From NCBI GenBank assembly GCA_029547265.1, contig JAKPPP010000025.1, positions 1 to 32,171 of the forward strand: a stretch of DNA of 32,171 nt, written 5' to 3'. The translations under genes and the position numbers were made by a program. The stretch is from Bacteroidota bacterium. Its GTDB lineage: Bacteria > Bacteroidota > Bacteroidia > AKYH767-A > OLB10. Position 1 is the first letter of the stretch; each line of letters opens with the position of its first letter. Shown here in pieces: positions 15,975 to 24,686 of the stretch. The notes under the pieces were generated by a model. It saw only the letters and a program-made list of their open reading frames with translations, searched no databases and was not told where the DNA came from.

Positions 15975-17794
15975 AATCGCAGCACCTAAAGAATATTCTT
16001 GAAGTACTCCCTGATAGCCCGGGGGTATATCAATATTTTACTTCCGAAGGGCAACTGCTTTACATTGGGAAAGCTAAGAGTTTACGTAAACGTGTCTATA
16101 GCTATTTCAATAAAGTTCATGATACGGCACGCACAAATATTATGGTGCGACAAATTGCCGATATCAAGTACATCGTAGTAGAAACAGAATACGATGCTTT
16201 GTTATTAGAGAATAATCTCATTAAGAAGCATCAACCAAAATACAATGTCAACTTAAAAGACGACAAAACGTATCCGTGGATTGTCATCAAGAATGAACCT
16301 TTCCCTCGTTTATTTCCTACTCGACGATTTATAAAAGACGGCTCACAATATTTTGGACCTTATGCATCCGGAACTATGATGCATACACTGTTAGATTTGA
16401 TTCATCAGTTGTATAAACTGCGAACGTGTTCGTTGAATCTTACCGACGATAATATTGCCAAGAAGAAATTCAGACTTTGTCTCGAATATCATATCGGGAA
16501 TTGTAAAGGTCCCTGCGAAGCGTATCAAACACAACAAGACTATAACGCATCGATTGCGGCTATTAAAGAAATCCTGAAAGGGAATATCAATACCGTTATC
16601 GGACATCTCGAAACGCAAATGAAAGATCATGCTGCGAAGTATGAATTCGAGATGGCACATCAATACAAAGAAAAAATCGACATCCTTGAACGCTACAAAG
16701 GCAAAAGTGTAGTAGTGAATCCGAATATTCATAATGTAGATGTATATTCATTCGTGGAGGAATCGAATTCAGCGTATATCAATTATATGAAAGTGATGAG
16801 TGGCTCAATTGTGCAGTCGCAAACGCTGGAATTAAAAAAGAAACTCGACGAATCACCTTCAGAACTCCTGGGATTAGCAATTGCGGAGATGCGTGAACGT
16901 TACCATAGCGACTCGCGCGAATTCTTAGTTCCTTTCGAACCCGAAATCGAAATTCCTTGGGTAACATTTGTTGTTCCTAAAATCGGCGACAAAAAACATC
17001 TCCTCGATTTAAGTGAAAAGAATGCTAAGTACTTCATGAAAGATCGATTAGATCAAGCCGATAAATTAAATCCGGAACATCGCATCGAACGACTAATGGA
17101 GCAGATGCAAAAAGATTTAAGATTACCGGTAAAGCCTTATCACATTGAATGTTTCGATAATTCGAACTTCCAAGGCGACTATGCAGTATCTGCCATGAGT
17201 GTTTTTAAAAATGGTCGTCCTTCGAAAAGCGATTACCGACATTACAATATCAAAACAGTGGTAGGTCCGGATGACTTTGCTTCGATGGAAGAAGTCATTT
17301 ATAGACGTTACAAACGACTTTTAGAAGAAAACCAGCCTCTGCCTCAGCTTATCGTAATTGATGGCGGTAAAGGACAGCTTGGTGCTGCTCTGAATAGTTT
17401 ACAGAAGCTCGACCTCAGAGGGAAAATCAGTATCATCGGAATTGCTAAAAAACTAGAAGAGATTTATTATCCCGGCGATCCTTTACCGATGTATCTCGAT
17501 AAAAAAAGTGAAACTTTAAAGATTATCCAGCAATTACGCGATGAAGTACATCGTTTCGGAATTACACACCATCGTAATAAACGTAGTAAAGGCGTAATCA
17601 AAACAGAGCTAAGTGAAATCCCGGGAGTAGGGGAAGCAACTTCTCAAACGTTACTTCGTCATTTTAAATCTGTGAAGCGTATTCGTGAAGCTTCATTGGC
17701 TGAATTAACTGCTCTTTTAGGAGCTGCAAAGGCGAAAGTGGTATTCGATTATTTTCAGGCAAAAGCAAAGGACAAACTTCCTGAATCCGAGTAA
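15965..17794 (+). CDS. uvrC: Excinuclease ABC subunit C
   Basis: A 609-residue nucleotide excision repair endonuclease, of normal length for UvrC. The N-terminal GIY-YIG nuclease (SPGVYQYFTSEGQLLYIGKA, residues ~18-37) makes the 3' incision. The UVR motif for UvrB contact lies near residue 210-240 (AAKYEFEMAHQYKEKIDIL). The C-terminal RNase H-like domain contains HIECFDNSNFQG and LIVIDGGKGQLGAA and makes the 5' incision, followed by helix-hairpin-helix motifs (SEIPGVGEATSQTLLRHF). ATG 15965 begins 10 bp inside the GT9 gene; the family N-terminus fits this start and an upstream extension does not. Linkage to LPS genes seems to be positional rather than functional. Confidence 0.97.
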   Translation: MEVKSQHLKNILEVLPDSPGVYQYFTSEGQLLYIGKAKSLRKRVYSYFNKVHDTARTNIMVRQIADIKYIVVETEYDALLLENNLIKKHQPKYNVNLKDDKTYPWIVIKNEPFPRLFPTRRFIKDGSQYFGPYASGTMMHTLLDLIHQLYKLRTCSLNLTDDNIAKKKFRLCLEYHIGNCKGPCEAYQTQQDYNASIAAIKEILKGNINTVIGHLETQMKDHAAKYEFEMAHQYKEKIDILERYKGKSVVVNPNIHNVDVYSFVEESNSAYINYMKVMSGSIVQSQTLELKKKLDESPSELLGLAIAEMRERYHSDSREFLVPFEPEIEIPWVTFVVPKIGDKKHLLDLSEKNAKYFMKDRLDQADKLNPEHRIERLMEQMQKDLRLPVKPYHIECFDNSNFQGDYAVSAMSVFKNGRPSKSDYRHYNIKTVVGPDDFASMEEVIYRRYKRLLEENQPLPQLIVIDGGKGQLGAALNSLQKLDLRGKISIIGIAKKLEEIYYPGDPLPMYLDKKSETLKIIQQLRDEVHRFGITHHRNKRSKGVIKTELSEIPGVGEATSQTLLRHFKSVKRIREASLAELTALLGAAKAKVVFDYFQAKAKDKLPESE

Positions 17795-17817
17795 CTATTT
17801 TAATATTTTAAGTTGAG

Positions 17818-17862
17818 AAATACCCATTGTAGGGTATATAAAATCCCCATTTCGGAGTATTT
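17818..17862 (+). promoter_or_regulatory. Two tandem NarL-type 7-2-7 operator-like sites
   Basis: Two 22-bp imperfect copies lie 23 bp apart: AAATACCCATTGTAGGG... at 17818-17839 and AAATCCCCATTTCGGAG... at 17841-17862, with 16 of 22 positions alike. In the first, TACCCAT, 2 bp, TAGGGTA forms two inverted heptamers in the 7-2-7 arrangement used by NarL/FixJ-type response regulators (heptamer TACCCAT). The second ends where the -33 region of the lipoprotein promoter begins, a class-II activator position. Confidence 0.5.
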
Positions 17863-17882
17863 CCTGTAGTGTAACAACGAGG

Positions 17883-17890
17883 TAGCTTTG
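17883..17890 (+). promoter_or_regulatory. -7 element for the surface lipoprotein gene
   Basis: TAGCTTTG is an exact TAnnTTTG, 20 nt before the ATG at 17911. The -33 region reads TTTC at 17860-17863 (19-bp spacing), imperfect, as expected for an activator-dependent promoter. Confidence 0.55.
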
Positions 17891-17910
17891 CCATTATTAA
17901 TCATCTACCA

Positions 17911-18660
17911 ATGAAAAAAATTATTTACTTATTTAGTGCGTTAGCACTCATGGTTAGTTCCTGCAAGAAAGATGATGATACAACACCATCTTCAACAAGT
18001 ACTGCAACAGCAGGAAGCACTGTACCTAAATTATCGGATGCCGATGGTGTTTTTGCAGCCATCATTACTAACAATTGGGTTTCGGTTCCATTTATCGGAG
18101 CTATCAATACTCCTTACGGAACTGCGGTAGGAGTAATTTCAGATGCAACGGGTTCTTCAACGTATATCGATGCCGGCACTGTTAAATGTGACGATACTTT
18201 ATTGGTGCGTAATAGCAGCAATAACTATTTATTTCAAGCTAGCGGATATAATGCTACCGGATTATCATTCAATACCGGAAATGCAAAATGGGAAATAGGA
18301 GGTAATAGTGCTGTTGCTGCTTTTAACTATACAACTACTATTGGGTTTCCTGAATTAGATTCTATTTCGAGTGCATCAACAATTAATGTTGGAGCAAGTT
18401 ATACATTGGCTACTTCGAGTGCAGTTACAAACAGCGACTCTGTAATATTTATGATAGCCGGTCCGAATGGAAATGTAATGAAAACTAAAGGACCCGGAAC
18501 AACAAGTACCACATTTACCTCTGCGGAACTCACATCACTGGGCTCCGGAACAGGAATAGCAGAAATCGTACCTTATTCAATAGAATCAAAAGTGCTGAAT
18601 GGCAAAAAATATTATTTCATCAATGAAAATGCCGTTACCAAGTCGGTGAAATTACAATAG
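17911..18660 (+). CDS. Surface-exposed lipoprotein of unknown function
   Basis: A 249-residue lipoprotein. The signal peptide MKKIIYLFSALALMVSSC ends in a lipobox with Cys18, followed by KKDDD, which matches the Lys-plus-acidic surface export signal that carries Bacteroidota lipoproteins to the outer face. A Ser/Thr-rich linker (SSTSTATAGST) leads to a ~210-residue beta-rich domain (NTPYGTAVGVISDATGSS, CDDTLLVRNSSNNYLFQASG, FNYTTTIGFPELDSI). I do not recognise the domain. Two operator-like palindromes and a promoter precede it, and a strong terminator follows, so it is a regulated single gene. A role in binding or sensing at the cell surface is conjecture. Confidence 0.8.
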   Translation: MKKIIYLFSALALMVSSCKKDDDTTPSSTSTATAGSTVPKLSDADGVFAAIITNNWVSVPFIGAINTPYGTAVGVISDATGSSTYIDAGTVKCDDTLLVRNSSNNYLFQASGYNATGLSFNTGNAKWEIGGNSAVAAFNYTTTIGFPELDSISSASTINVGASYTLATSSAVTNSDSVIFMIAGPNGNVMKTKGPGTTSTTFTSAELTSLGSGTGIAEIVPYSIESKVLNGKKYYFINENAVTKSVKLQ

Positions 18661-18701
18661 AGGTTACCGTTATTTTTTGTGATTCACTTCACACAATCCC
18701 A

Positions 18702-18734
18702 CCTCGCCTTGAACTTTTCAGGGCGGGGTTTTTT
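18702..18734 (+). terminator. Rho-independent terminator after the surface lipoprotein gene
   Basis: CCTCGCCTTGAA (18702-18713) pairs with TTCAGGGCGGGG (18717-18728), using two G-T wobbles, over a 3-nt loop; six Ts follow. The wobbles and the T tract show that it acts on the plus strand. Confidence 0.85.
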
Positions 18735-18747
18735 AATTAGAATAATA

Positions 18748-19152
18748 TTAGTGAATTCCTAAACTGTTAAGCTCGTCGATGGAAATAGTAGGCGGCATTT
18801 CATTATTCAGCAATTTTCGTTTTACTAATGCGCCTGCATTTGAAGCGTCACTTTCTGAATGGAATCCATGGTTACCTGAAATGGCGGGAATAGTAGGCTG
18901 ATGTATCATCTTTTTGCCATTTACCATTATATCATATCCGTAACCGTTAGTAGCTGCATCATTTTTAAAAACGATTACTTGAATTTGTGCTTGCGTGTCG
19001 GGAGAAGCAGTAGCAATTGTATCTGTATGAATCGACGAACTATCTGAGGAAATAATCACCGAATCGGCATCAATAGCTACCACTTTTGATTCGTTTTTAG
19101 AACCACAAGCACAACAAAAGAAAAGGCATATCGAAAACAATGATTTTTTCAT
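18748..19152 (-). CDS. DUF4907-type lipoprotein
   Basis: A 134-residue lipoprotein. The signal MKKSLFSICLFFCCAC ends at a lipobox Cys (Cys16) before GSKNES. A low-complexity Ser/Asp/Thr linker follows (~25-50). The C-terminal ~75 residues (YGYDIMVNGKKMIHQPTIPA, GNHGFHSESDASNAGALVKR, NNEMPPTISIDEL) match my memory of the DUF4907 family of short Bacteroidota envelope proteins, whose function is unknown. The gene lies downstream of the sugar-phosphate isomerase on the same strand, but a terminator separates the two. A possible -7 (TATACTTG on the minus strand) is immediately upstream and would give almost no leader. Confidence 0.8.
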   Translation of the reverse strand: MKKSLFSICLFFCCACGSKNESKVVAIDADSVIISSDSSSIHTDTIATASPDTQAQIQVIVFKNDAATNGYGYDIMVNGKKMIHQPTIPAISGNHGFHSESDASNAGALVKRKLLNNEMPPTISIDELNSLGIH

Positions 19153-19163
19153 ACAACAAGTAT

Positions 19164-19197
19164 AAATAAAAAAAGGAATCTTTAATAGATTCCTTTT
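19164..19197 (-). terminator. Terminator of the phosphoglucose/phosphomannose isomerase gene
   Basis: A perfect 11-bp stem (AAAAGGAATCT at 19171-19181 with AGATTCCTTTT at 19187-19197) has a 5-nt loop. On the minus strand it is followed by a long T tract, 34 nt after the isomerase stop codon. Confidence 0.85.
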
Positions 19198-19230
19198 GAA
19201 TATTATTGTGAAACAATTCGAATTTTTACC

Positions 19231-20220
19231 TTAGATCTTCGAAAGTTCATTTTTCAAATAGTCGATTACATTTACTTCGGTAGCATCGATATTTTTAATT
19301 TCTGCAATGTACCAGCTTACCCAATCTCCTAAGTGAAGAAGGTAAATAGAGCGTTGTAATTGACTTGTTCCTTTTGAGTGAATTTCAATATAGCCCGGAG
19401 CATATTTTTTGAATACTTCAGAGCAGATGTCCATGCGTTTTTGAGTACGCGCATAATCATCTTCGCTTCTTAGCATCAACACAACCGCATCAGGATGAGA
19501 TTCTGTCCAGCCAACTAATTCATTGTGATTCATTTCAGGCAATACATGATGCCAACATAACATCTTGCTATTTTCGTTGATTTGCTGACGTAAACGAACT
19601 GCCACACCTTCGTAACGTGCTTCGCAATAGATGATAGGCATTTTACCTACTAAACGTTCTGCGATGCTATATGCTTCCTTGCGAATCGCTTCTTGTTCTG
19701 ATTCAAGTAAAGCAATTGTTTTTTGAAGATCGGCGCGGAAAGCATTTCCAAGTAGTCCGTATCCTTCAAAGGCATAGAATAACTGTGTGAATGAATATCC
19801 GAAGCATGAACGCGGAGGCATACCACCCGGGATGGTGATAGTATCACAATTATTTTCTTTAGCCATTGCAGCAATTTTGCCTCCTGAGGTGATGCAACAA
19901 ATCTTTGCACCTTTCTTCAGCGCAGCTTGCATAGCTTGAACTGTTTCTTCTGTATTTCCCGAATAAGAGCAGATCATCACTAATGTATGAGCATCTACAA
20001 ATTCAGGGATAAAATAATCCTTGTTAACGGTTACTGGAACTTTTAACTCTTTATCGGTAACCTGAGCCATTATGGATCCTCCGATCCCTGAACCTCCAAG
20101 TCCGGTAATTAAAATATTACGGATAGGTTGAGCTGCAGGAGTTAATTTTGCGTTTTCCCCAATGGAAATAGCCTCTTTCATTTGAGTCATGAAGTTGGCA
20201 ATCAGATCTTTCATTAACAT
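19231..20220 (-). CDS. Bifunctional phosphoglucose/phosphomannose isomerase (SIS family)
   Basis: A 329-residue cytoplasmic enzyme of the short PGI/PMI type, which interconverts fructose-6-phosphate with glucose- or mannose-6-phosphate and thus feeds glycolysis and mannose-derived nucleotide sugars. The first SIS domain shows ITGLGGSGIGGSIM (residues ~37-50) and CSYSGNTEETVQA (the SYSGNT phosphosugar loop); GGMPPRSCFGYSF and the later CWHHVLPEMNHNELVGW carry the family's active-site residues (the Glu-x-x-His-Asn segment). ATG 20220 and ATG 20214 are both possible; the second (MKDLIANF) resembles the family start better. The gene diverges from the M48 lipoprotein gene and ends in its own terminator. 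Confidence 0.9.
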   Translation of the reverse strand: MLMKDLIANFMTQMKEAISIGENAKLTPAAQPIRNILITGLGGSGIGGSIMAQVTDKELKVPVTVNKDYFIPEFVDAHTLVMICSYSGNTEETVQAMQAALKKGAKICCITSGGKIAAMAKENNCDTITIPGGMPPRSCFGYSFTQLFYAFEGYGLLGNAFRADLQKTIALLESEQEAIRKEAYSIAERLVGKMPIIYCEARYEGVAVRLRQQINENSKMLCWHHVLPEMNHNELVGWTESHPDAVVLMLRSEDDYARTQKRMDICSEVFKKYAPGYIEIHSKGTSQLQRSIYLLHLGDWVSWYIAEIKNIDATEVNVIDYLKNELSKI

Positions 20221-20249
20221 GTTAAAATGGTTCTTTAATTTCGGTGAGG

Positions 20250-20257
20250 CAAATATA
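20250..20257 (-). promoter_or_regulatory. -7 element for the isomerase gene
   Basis: The minus strand reads TATATTTG, an exact TAnnTTTG, 29 nt before the ATG at 20220. No clear -33 box is seen. Confidence 0.45.
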
Positions 20258-20309
20258 CGTGTGAAGGCATCTATACGTTACAGTAAAACCATTATTTATG
20301 CACGAGTTT

Positions 20310-21101
20310 ATGAAGATCATCAGGTTGATAGTTCTGTTACTGACGGTTACGCTATTTGGAGGCTGTACCGACGAGAACGGGGCTTTTAATGTATTTGATG
20401 TGCAAGAGGATGCAGACCTAGGGAAGCAATTTAATGAACAAATTCTGGCTGATCCGGGGCAATATCCTATCCTCGATCGCAAAGAAAACGGCGAATTATA
20501 CAGCGATATCGACGGTTTAGTGAAGGAAATCCTGTCGTCGAAGGCTATTCAGCACCGAAATGACTTTAAATGGGAAGTTTTCATAATCGAAAACGACACA
20601 ATCCTGAATGCTTTCGCTACTCCCGGAGGTTATGTTTATGTCTATACCGGACTTATCAAGTACCTCGATAGTAAGGATCAGTTGGCGGGTGTATTAGGGC
20701 ATGAAATAGCGCATGCCGATTTAAGGCATAGCACAGAACAATTGACCAAATCATACGGCCTCGGACTAATTATCAAATTTTTCTTTGGAGATAATGGCAC
20801 CTTAGCCAATATGGCCGGAAGTTTGGTGGGATTACAATTTAGTAGGGAAGATGAAACGGAAGCTGATATGCAAAGCGTAGTATATCTCTACGATACTAAA
20901 TACGACCCGCGAGGGGTAGCACGATTCTTTGAGAAGATGGAAGCTCAAGGCGAGACGCTAGGCCCATTGGTGTTTTTGAGCACGCATCCTAATCCCGAGA
21001 ATAGAGTCGACAAAATTATGCTCAAATGGAAAGAATTGGGAGCCAAAAAGGGTGTTTCAGATAAAGAAGGCTATGCCGAAATAAAAAAACTGCTGAAATA
21101 A
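20310..21101 (+). CDS. M48 family metalloprotease, lipoprotein
   Basis: A 263-residue zinc protease related to BepA/LoiP/YcaL. ATG 20310 begins a lipoprotein signal (MKIIRLIVLLLTVTLFGGC, Cys19); the upstream ATG at 20298 only adds MHEF in front. The zinc motif HEIAH is at residues 131-135, and REDETEAD about 55 residues later supplies the third ligand Glu and the conserved Asp. NAFATPGGYVYVYTGL just before HExxH and STHPNPENRVDKI near the end are family signatures. There is no TPR extension. It probably degrades or matures misfolded envelope proteins from the periplasmic face of a membrane. Confidence 0.92.
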   Translation: MKIIRLIVLLLTVTLFGGCTDENGAFNVFDVQEDADLGKQFNEQILADPGQYPILDRKENGELYSDIDGLVKEILSSKAIQHRNDFKWEVFIIENDTILNAFATPGGYVYVYTGLIKYLDSKDQLAGVLGHEIAHADLRHSTEQLTKSYGLGLIIKFFFGDNGTLANMAGSLVGLQFSREDETEADMQSVVYLYDTKYDPRGVARFFEKMEAQGETLGPLVFLSTHPNPENRVDKIMLKWKELGAKKGVSDKEGYAEIKKLLK

Positions 21102-21191
21102 GCAGCGGGGTTCAGGAGATTACCGGAGGCGCGATTGAAAATGGTTCTTAAGAAAAAGGGTTGGAGTCAAACTTACGCGAAAGGGATCGGC

Positions 21192-22082
21192 TTAAGGGAA
21201 ACGTAACGAGCGCACTTTTTGCTGATGTTGGTAAAACACCCCCAGTAATACTTCCTGCCTGAATTGCAAATGGCTATTGTAATCAGGTTCGAAAAAAACT
21301 TTTGTATCAAAACGCAACTCCATAACTTTTAAAAAGTGAAGTGCTATACGATTTTGTAGATCTACATGAACACCTTGCTTGTTAAAACCGTTGGCAAAAA
21401 CTCTCGATTGATTTCGCCAAACAAGTAGGTCTTTAAAATAACTCTCGTTAATCATAAATTGAACGCTAAGTCCATATTCACTCTGGATATAGCTGTGCTT
21501 TGTAACGAGTAAATTCTTTTCATCAGGTTGATGATACAAACCGTTGCGAGGAATAGACGCAATTTTAATAGTAGCAAGAGAACCCGAAAAAGAAGAGTTC
21601 TTCCAAAAGTTTTTATTCCATCCGTAAGAGTATTCTATACGTGCAGGATTGAAAAATCCTTCGAGCCAAATGTTTTTCTCTTGACCATCTATGATTGTCT
21701 TGTCCCATAAGTTCAGCCACCGAGATGCTACATATAACATATGGGAGGTTTCCCATTTTTTTTCTGATGTTTTATTCCACTGAAGTTGAAGTTTAAAATA
21801 ATCACTGCTGATAATCCATATGCTGTCGATAAAATGTAAATAACTGACTTCTGTTCGAAAGACATGTTGAAAGTTAAATTTCGAGTTTGTTTTACCTCTA
21901 TAAACCACATCACTTAACCCTTGAAATGATAGGGTAGAAAAACGATTATTATTACCGCTATTTTCTTGCGCAAATGCAGCTGTAAGACTACTCGATAACC
22001 ATAACTCTGACGAGTCAGGCGCAAGCTGTGCATTAGCAGCAGTCGAAACCAATATAAATAGTAATAGCAGTATTGCTTTCAT
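21192..22082 (-). CDS. Probable outer-membrane beta-barrel protein, family uncertain
   Basis: A 296-residue exported protein with a signal peptide MKAILLLLFILVSTAANAQ. The rest alternates hydrophobic and polar residues with many aromatics (FNFQHVFRTEVSYLHFIDS, YFKLQLQWNKTS, SHMLYVASRWLNLW, YSYGWNKNFW, SEYGLSVQFMINESYFK, LQFRQEVLLGVFYQH), the pattern of a transmembrane beta-barrel of roughly 12 strands. It vaguely recalls DUF3078-type proteins of Bacteroidota, but I would not assign it. It converges with the M48 gene across a 90-bp gap that shows no clear terminator. Confidence 0.65.
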   Translation of the reverse strand: MKAILLLLFILVSTAANAQLAPDSSELWLSSSLTAAFAQENSGNNNRFSTLSFQGLSDVVYRGKTNSKFNFQHVFRTEVSYLHFIDSIWIISSDYFKLQLQWNKTSEKKWETSHMLYVASRWLNLWDKTIIDGQEKNIWLEGFFNPARIEYSYGWNKNFWKNSSFSGSLATIKIASIPRNGLYHQPDEKNLLVTKHSYIQSEYGLSVQFMINESYFKDLLVWRNQSRVFANGFNKQGVHVDLQNRIALHFLKVMELRFDTKVFFEPDYNSHLQFRQEVLLGVFYQHQQKVRSLRFP

Positions 22083-22593
22083 TCAACAGAGTTTATAGTA
22101 CGTTACAGGCATAGCAATTTCAGTCCCTGTAAGAGATGTTTTTTTGCACAGCAGATTTAATCTGCTGTTAAGTGAACAATAACATAACTGTCTTATAAGG
22201 CCATTTTATATACTGACATTATAGTAGCTTTTTTGCCGTGATTCCACAGCCAAATAAGAGTTTATATCATCGACTTTCGTCAATGTTATAATAGTTGCAG
22301 GATAGTTAACGGAAGCGTCCCTCTTCTTCTCGTTTTGTTTTTTTTCCGTATTACGGCACGGAATATTATAATATAATCATATAGGTTCGTTACTTATAAA
22401 ATAACATGAAAATCGTTCAGAACTCTATGATGCAAATATATATTGTTTAGTAAATGCGCCCAAATATATTGAATCTTCATTTTCGAACGAATTGTTAATA
22501 ACCTATGAAAAAATTTACAAAGTAAGAATCTACAAGATGGTGTCTGTTTTTGAATTTGTGAAATAAATCGCATGTATTTAATTAAGCAGATTA
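22083..22593. other. Gene-free AT-rich stretch with small palindromes
   Basis: About 510 bp with no credible gene. It holds TTACAGG-N16-CCTGTAA (22103-22132), the hairpin ACAGCAGAT-TTA-ATCTGCTGT (22148-22168) and CCGTA-T-TACGG (22346-22356). None is followed by a suitable T tract in a useful direction. A small RNA cannot be excluded, but I see no known RNA family and no tRNA. Confidence 0.5.
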
Positions 22594-22626
22594 ATAAAAA
22601 AAGGCAACTCATTTGAGTTGCCTTTT
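22594..22626 (-). terminator. Terminator of the M1 aminopeptidase gene
   Basis: A perfect 12-bp stem (AAAAGGCAACTC at 22599-22610 with GAGTTGCCTTTT at 22615-22626) has a 4-nt loop and, on the minus strand, is followed by a long T tract. It lies about 105 nt after the aminopeptidase stop codon, leaving an AT-rich 3' untranslated region. Confidence 0.8.
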
Positions 22627-22730
22627 AAATAATCTTATAAATTTAATCAATTATTGAAAAAATTGTTCGAATGTTCTATGGATAATATAATTGCCAGAAT
22701 TCATCCATTACAGTAGCTAATATCCCTTTC

Positions 22731-24587
22731 TTATTTTAACATGTCGTCAATAGTCTGCATCGTTACTGCATGATATCCTGAACGTGCTTTTGCATAAATC
22801 GTTTTCGCCATTTCTTTTCCCTCCGGAGTAGCAATCATTGCTTCGAATAGTGGTTTAACGAACTTCCTTCTTCCTACATGACATAAAAATTCATCGAGTG
22901 CTTTATATCCTTCTTTGTATTGACTGTTGATTGTATGTAACAACCAATCACATTTTATCTCAGCGTTTCCTGATGCAGTGAAATGGAATGCCGCATCTAA
23001 ATCTTTCATTTGCTTCTCATCCATTTTCTCAGGCAATTGACGAAGGAAATATAACCACTGATGTGTATTCCATCCTTCTACAACTAAATCTTTTGCCGGC
23101 GTTCCTTTCTTAAATTGTTCTGCTGCTGTTCCTGCCATATCTAATGCTTTAGATGTAATCACCGGACAATTAGCAGGTAATCCCGGACCAAATACCCATG
23201 CATCAATATTAATTTTTGATTTTAATGCATCATCATCATGTATTAATTCTTTATTCAAATAGTCGAGGAAGACATCTGTAGTAATGCTCTGGAACGCATG
23301 CTCCGCGAAATACTTTTTAAGAAATGCATCCCACTTCTCACGACCTACAGCCATCTCAATAGTAGTAAGGAAACACCTTCCTTTTTCATAAGCGATATCA
23401 CTCATACCATCATCAGGATCACGATCTTTTAAGTTTAAGTATAAGTGTGAATCGGGATTGTCTTTCCCCAATTCTTTAATCGTATTTTCAAGTTCTCCTT
23501 TGCTTAATACGGTTAACATATCGGCATAATCTTTACCATATAACTTCTCCATGATACGCGTTTCAAAGTATACTGTAAATCCTTCATTCAACCAGAAATC
23601 ATCCCAAGTAGCATTCGTTACTAAATTTCCACTCCAACTATGTGCTAACTCATGCGCGATTAACGATACTAATGAACGATCTCCCGCAAGAATCGTAGGT
23701 GTTGCAAATGTGATACGAGGATTTTCCATCCCTCCGAAAGGAAAACTAGGAGGCAAAACCAATACATCATATCGTCCCCATGCATATGGGCCATATAATT
23801 CTTCAGCAGCAGCAATCATTTTTGGTAAGTCGATAAATTCATTTGCTGCTTTATCTAACGTTACCGGCTCTGCGAAAACACCGCTTCTGTTATCATAGGC
23901 ATGGAATTTGAAATTGCCAACTGCGAGGGCCATCAAGTAAGAAGGAATTGCTTGAGGCATGTTGAAATTGTATTTCCCATCGGCGTGCAAAACAGTATCA
24001 TTTTCTGCACTCATTACAGCCATTAAATCCGGCGGGCAAGTAATCGATGCGCTATAGGTAAAACGCACCCCCGGACTATCCTGAAGTGGAATCCATGTAC
24101 GTGCTAGAATCGCTTGGCTTTGCGTAAACAAGAAAGGCGTTTTCCCTCCTGCAGTTTGTTCAGGACTTAACCATTGAACAGCCGCAGCATTAGGAGATGT
24201 TGAATATTTAATTCTCACTTTTTTAGTAGTCGGTTTTATTGCAATCGCTAGGTCACTTCCTAAAAACTCTACCGGTTTTCCTAATTCGAATGATGTAGGC
24301 ATATTATCATCGAGCCAAACGGAATCGATGGTTAAGTCGCGCGTGTCGAGGTGGAGGGTGTTTACTTTTCCAATGTTTTCGATTGATAATTCAGCATATC
24401 CCGATAGTTGCTTCGAGGCAAAATCAACGTTTAAGTCGAGTTTAAGATGTTTCACTACCGCTTCTTCCGGCTTAGCGAAAGAGTGATGATCGATGTTATG
24501 CATAGTTTTTTCTACGTTTTTCTGTTTTGAGTGACAGGCGGAAAACACACTTATCACCAGTGCCGCCGATAATATGGATTTGAACAT
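22731..24587 (-). CDS. M1 family aminopeptidase (leukotriene A4 hydrolase-like), lipoprotein
   Basis: A 618-residue zinc aminopeptidase. The N-terminus (MFKSILSAALVISVFSAC) has a lipobox, so it is tethered in the envelope through Cys18. The saddle domain (~40-235) is followed by the exopeptidase signature FGGMENP, then HELAHSWSGN (His312, Glu313, His316) with the third ligand Glu335 in WLNEGFTVYFE: an exact HExxH-x18-E. The C-terminal ~200 residues match the helical LTA4-hydrolase domain (WVFGPGLP and onward). It likely trims N-terminal residues from imported peptides in the periplasm. It is monocistronic, divergent from the YdcF-like gene, with a possible -7 (TAGTTTTA, complement of 24610-24617). 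Confidence 0.95.
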   Translation of the reverse strand: MFKSILSAALVISVFSACHSKQKNVEKTMHNIDHHSFAKPEEAVVKHLKLDLNVDFASKQLSGYAELSIENIGKVNTLHLDTRDLTIDSVWLDDNMPTSFELGKPVEFLGSDLAIAIKPTTKKVRIKYSTSPNAAAVQWLSPEQTAGGKTPFLFTQSQAILARTWIPLQDSPGVRFTYSASITCPPDLMAVMSAENDTVLHADGKYNFNMPQAIPSYLMALAVGNFKFHAYDNRSGVFAEPVTLDKAANEFIDLPKMIAAAEELYGPYAWGRYDVLVLPPSFPFGGMENPRITFATPTILAGDRSLVSLIAHELAHSWSGNLVTNATWDDFWLNEGFTVYFETRIMEKLYGKDYADMLTVLSKGELENTIKELGKDNPDSHLYLNLKDRDPDDGMSDIAYEKGRCFLTTIEMAVGREKWDAFLKKYFAEHAFQSITTDVFLDYLNKELIHDDDALKSKINIDAWVFGPGLPANCPVITSKALDMAGTAAEQFKKGTPAKDLVVEGWNTHQWLYFLRQLPEKMDEKQMKDLDAAFHFTASGNAEIKCDWLLHTINSQYKEGYKALDEFLCHVGRRKFVKPLFEAMIATPEGKEMAKTIYAKARSGYHAVTMQTIDDMLK

Positions 24588-24686
24588 TGTAGTGTTTACA
24601 GGTTGCGTGTAAAACTAAATAGAATACCGTTTCAAACCTTTAAGTTCGTAGCTGTATAGAAGGATTTTCCTCCACAGCCCTTGTTA

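Noticed and set aside
22148..22168. Hairpin as a terminator
   Set aside because: The stem is strong, but neither strand has a T tract on its 3' side.
22394..22612. Minus-strand open frame of 72 codons
   Set aside because: It crosses the aminopeptidase terminator, has no promoter or start context and looks like random AT-rich translation.
23551..23898. Plus-strand open frame opposite the M1 aminopeptidase
   Set aside because: It is the shadow of a highly conserved enzyme on the other strand; no independent evidence.
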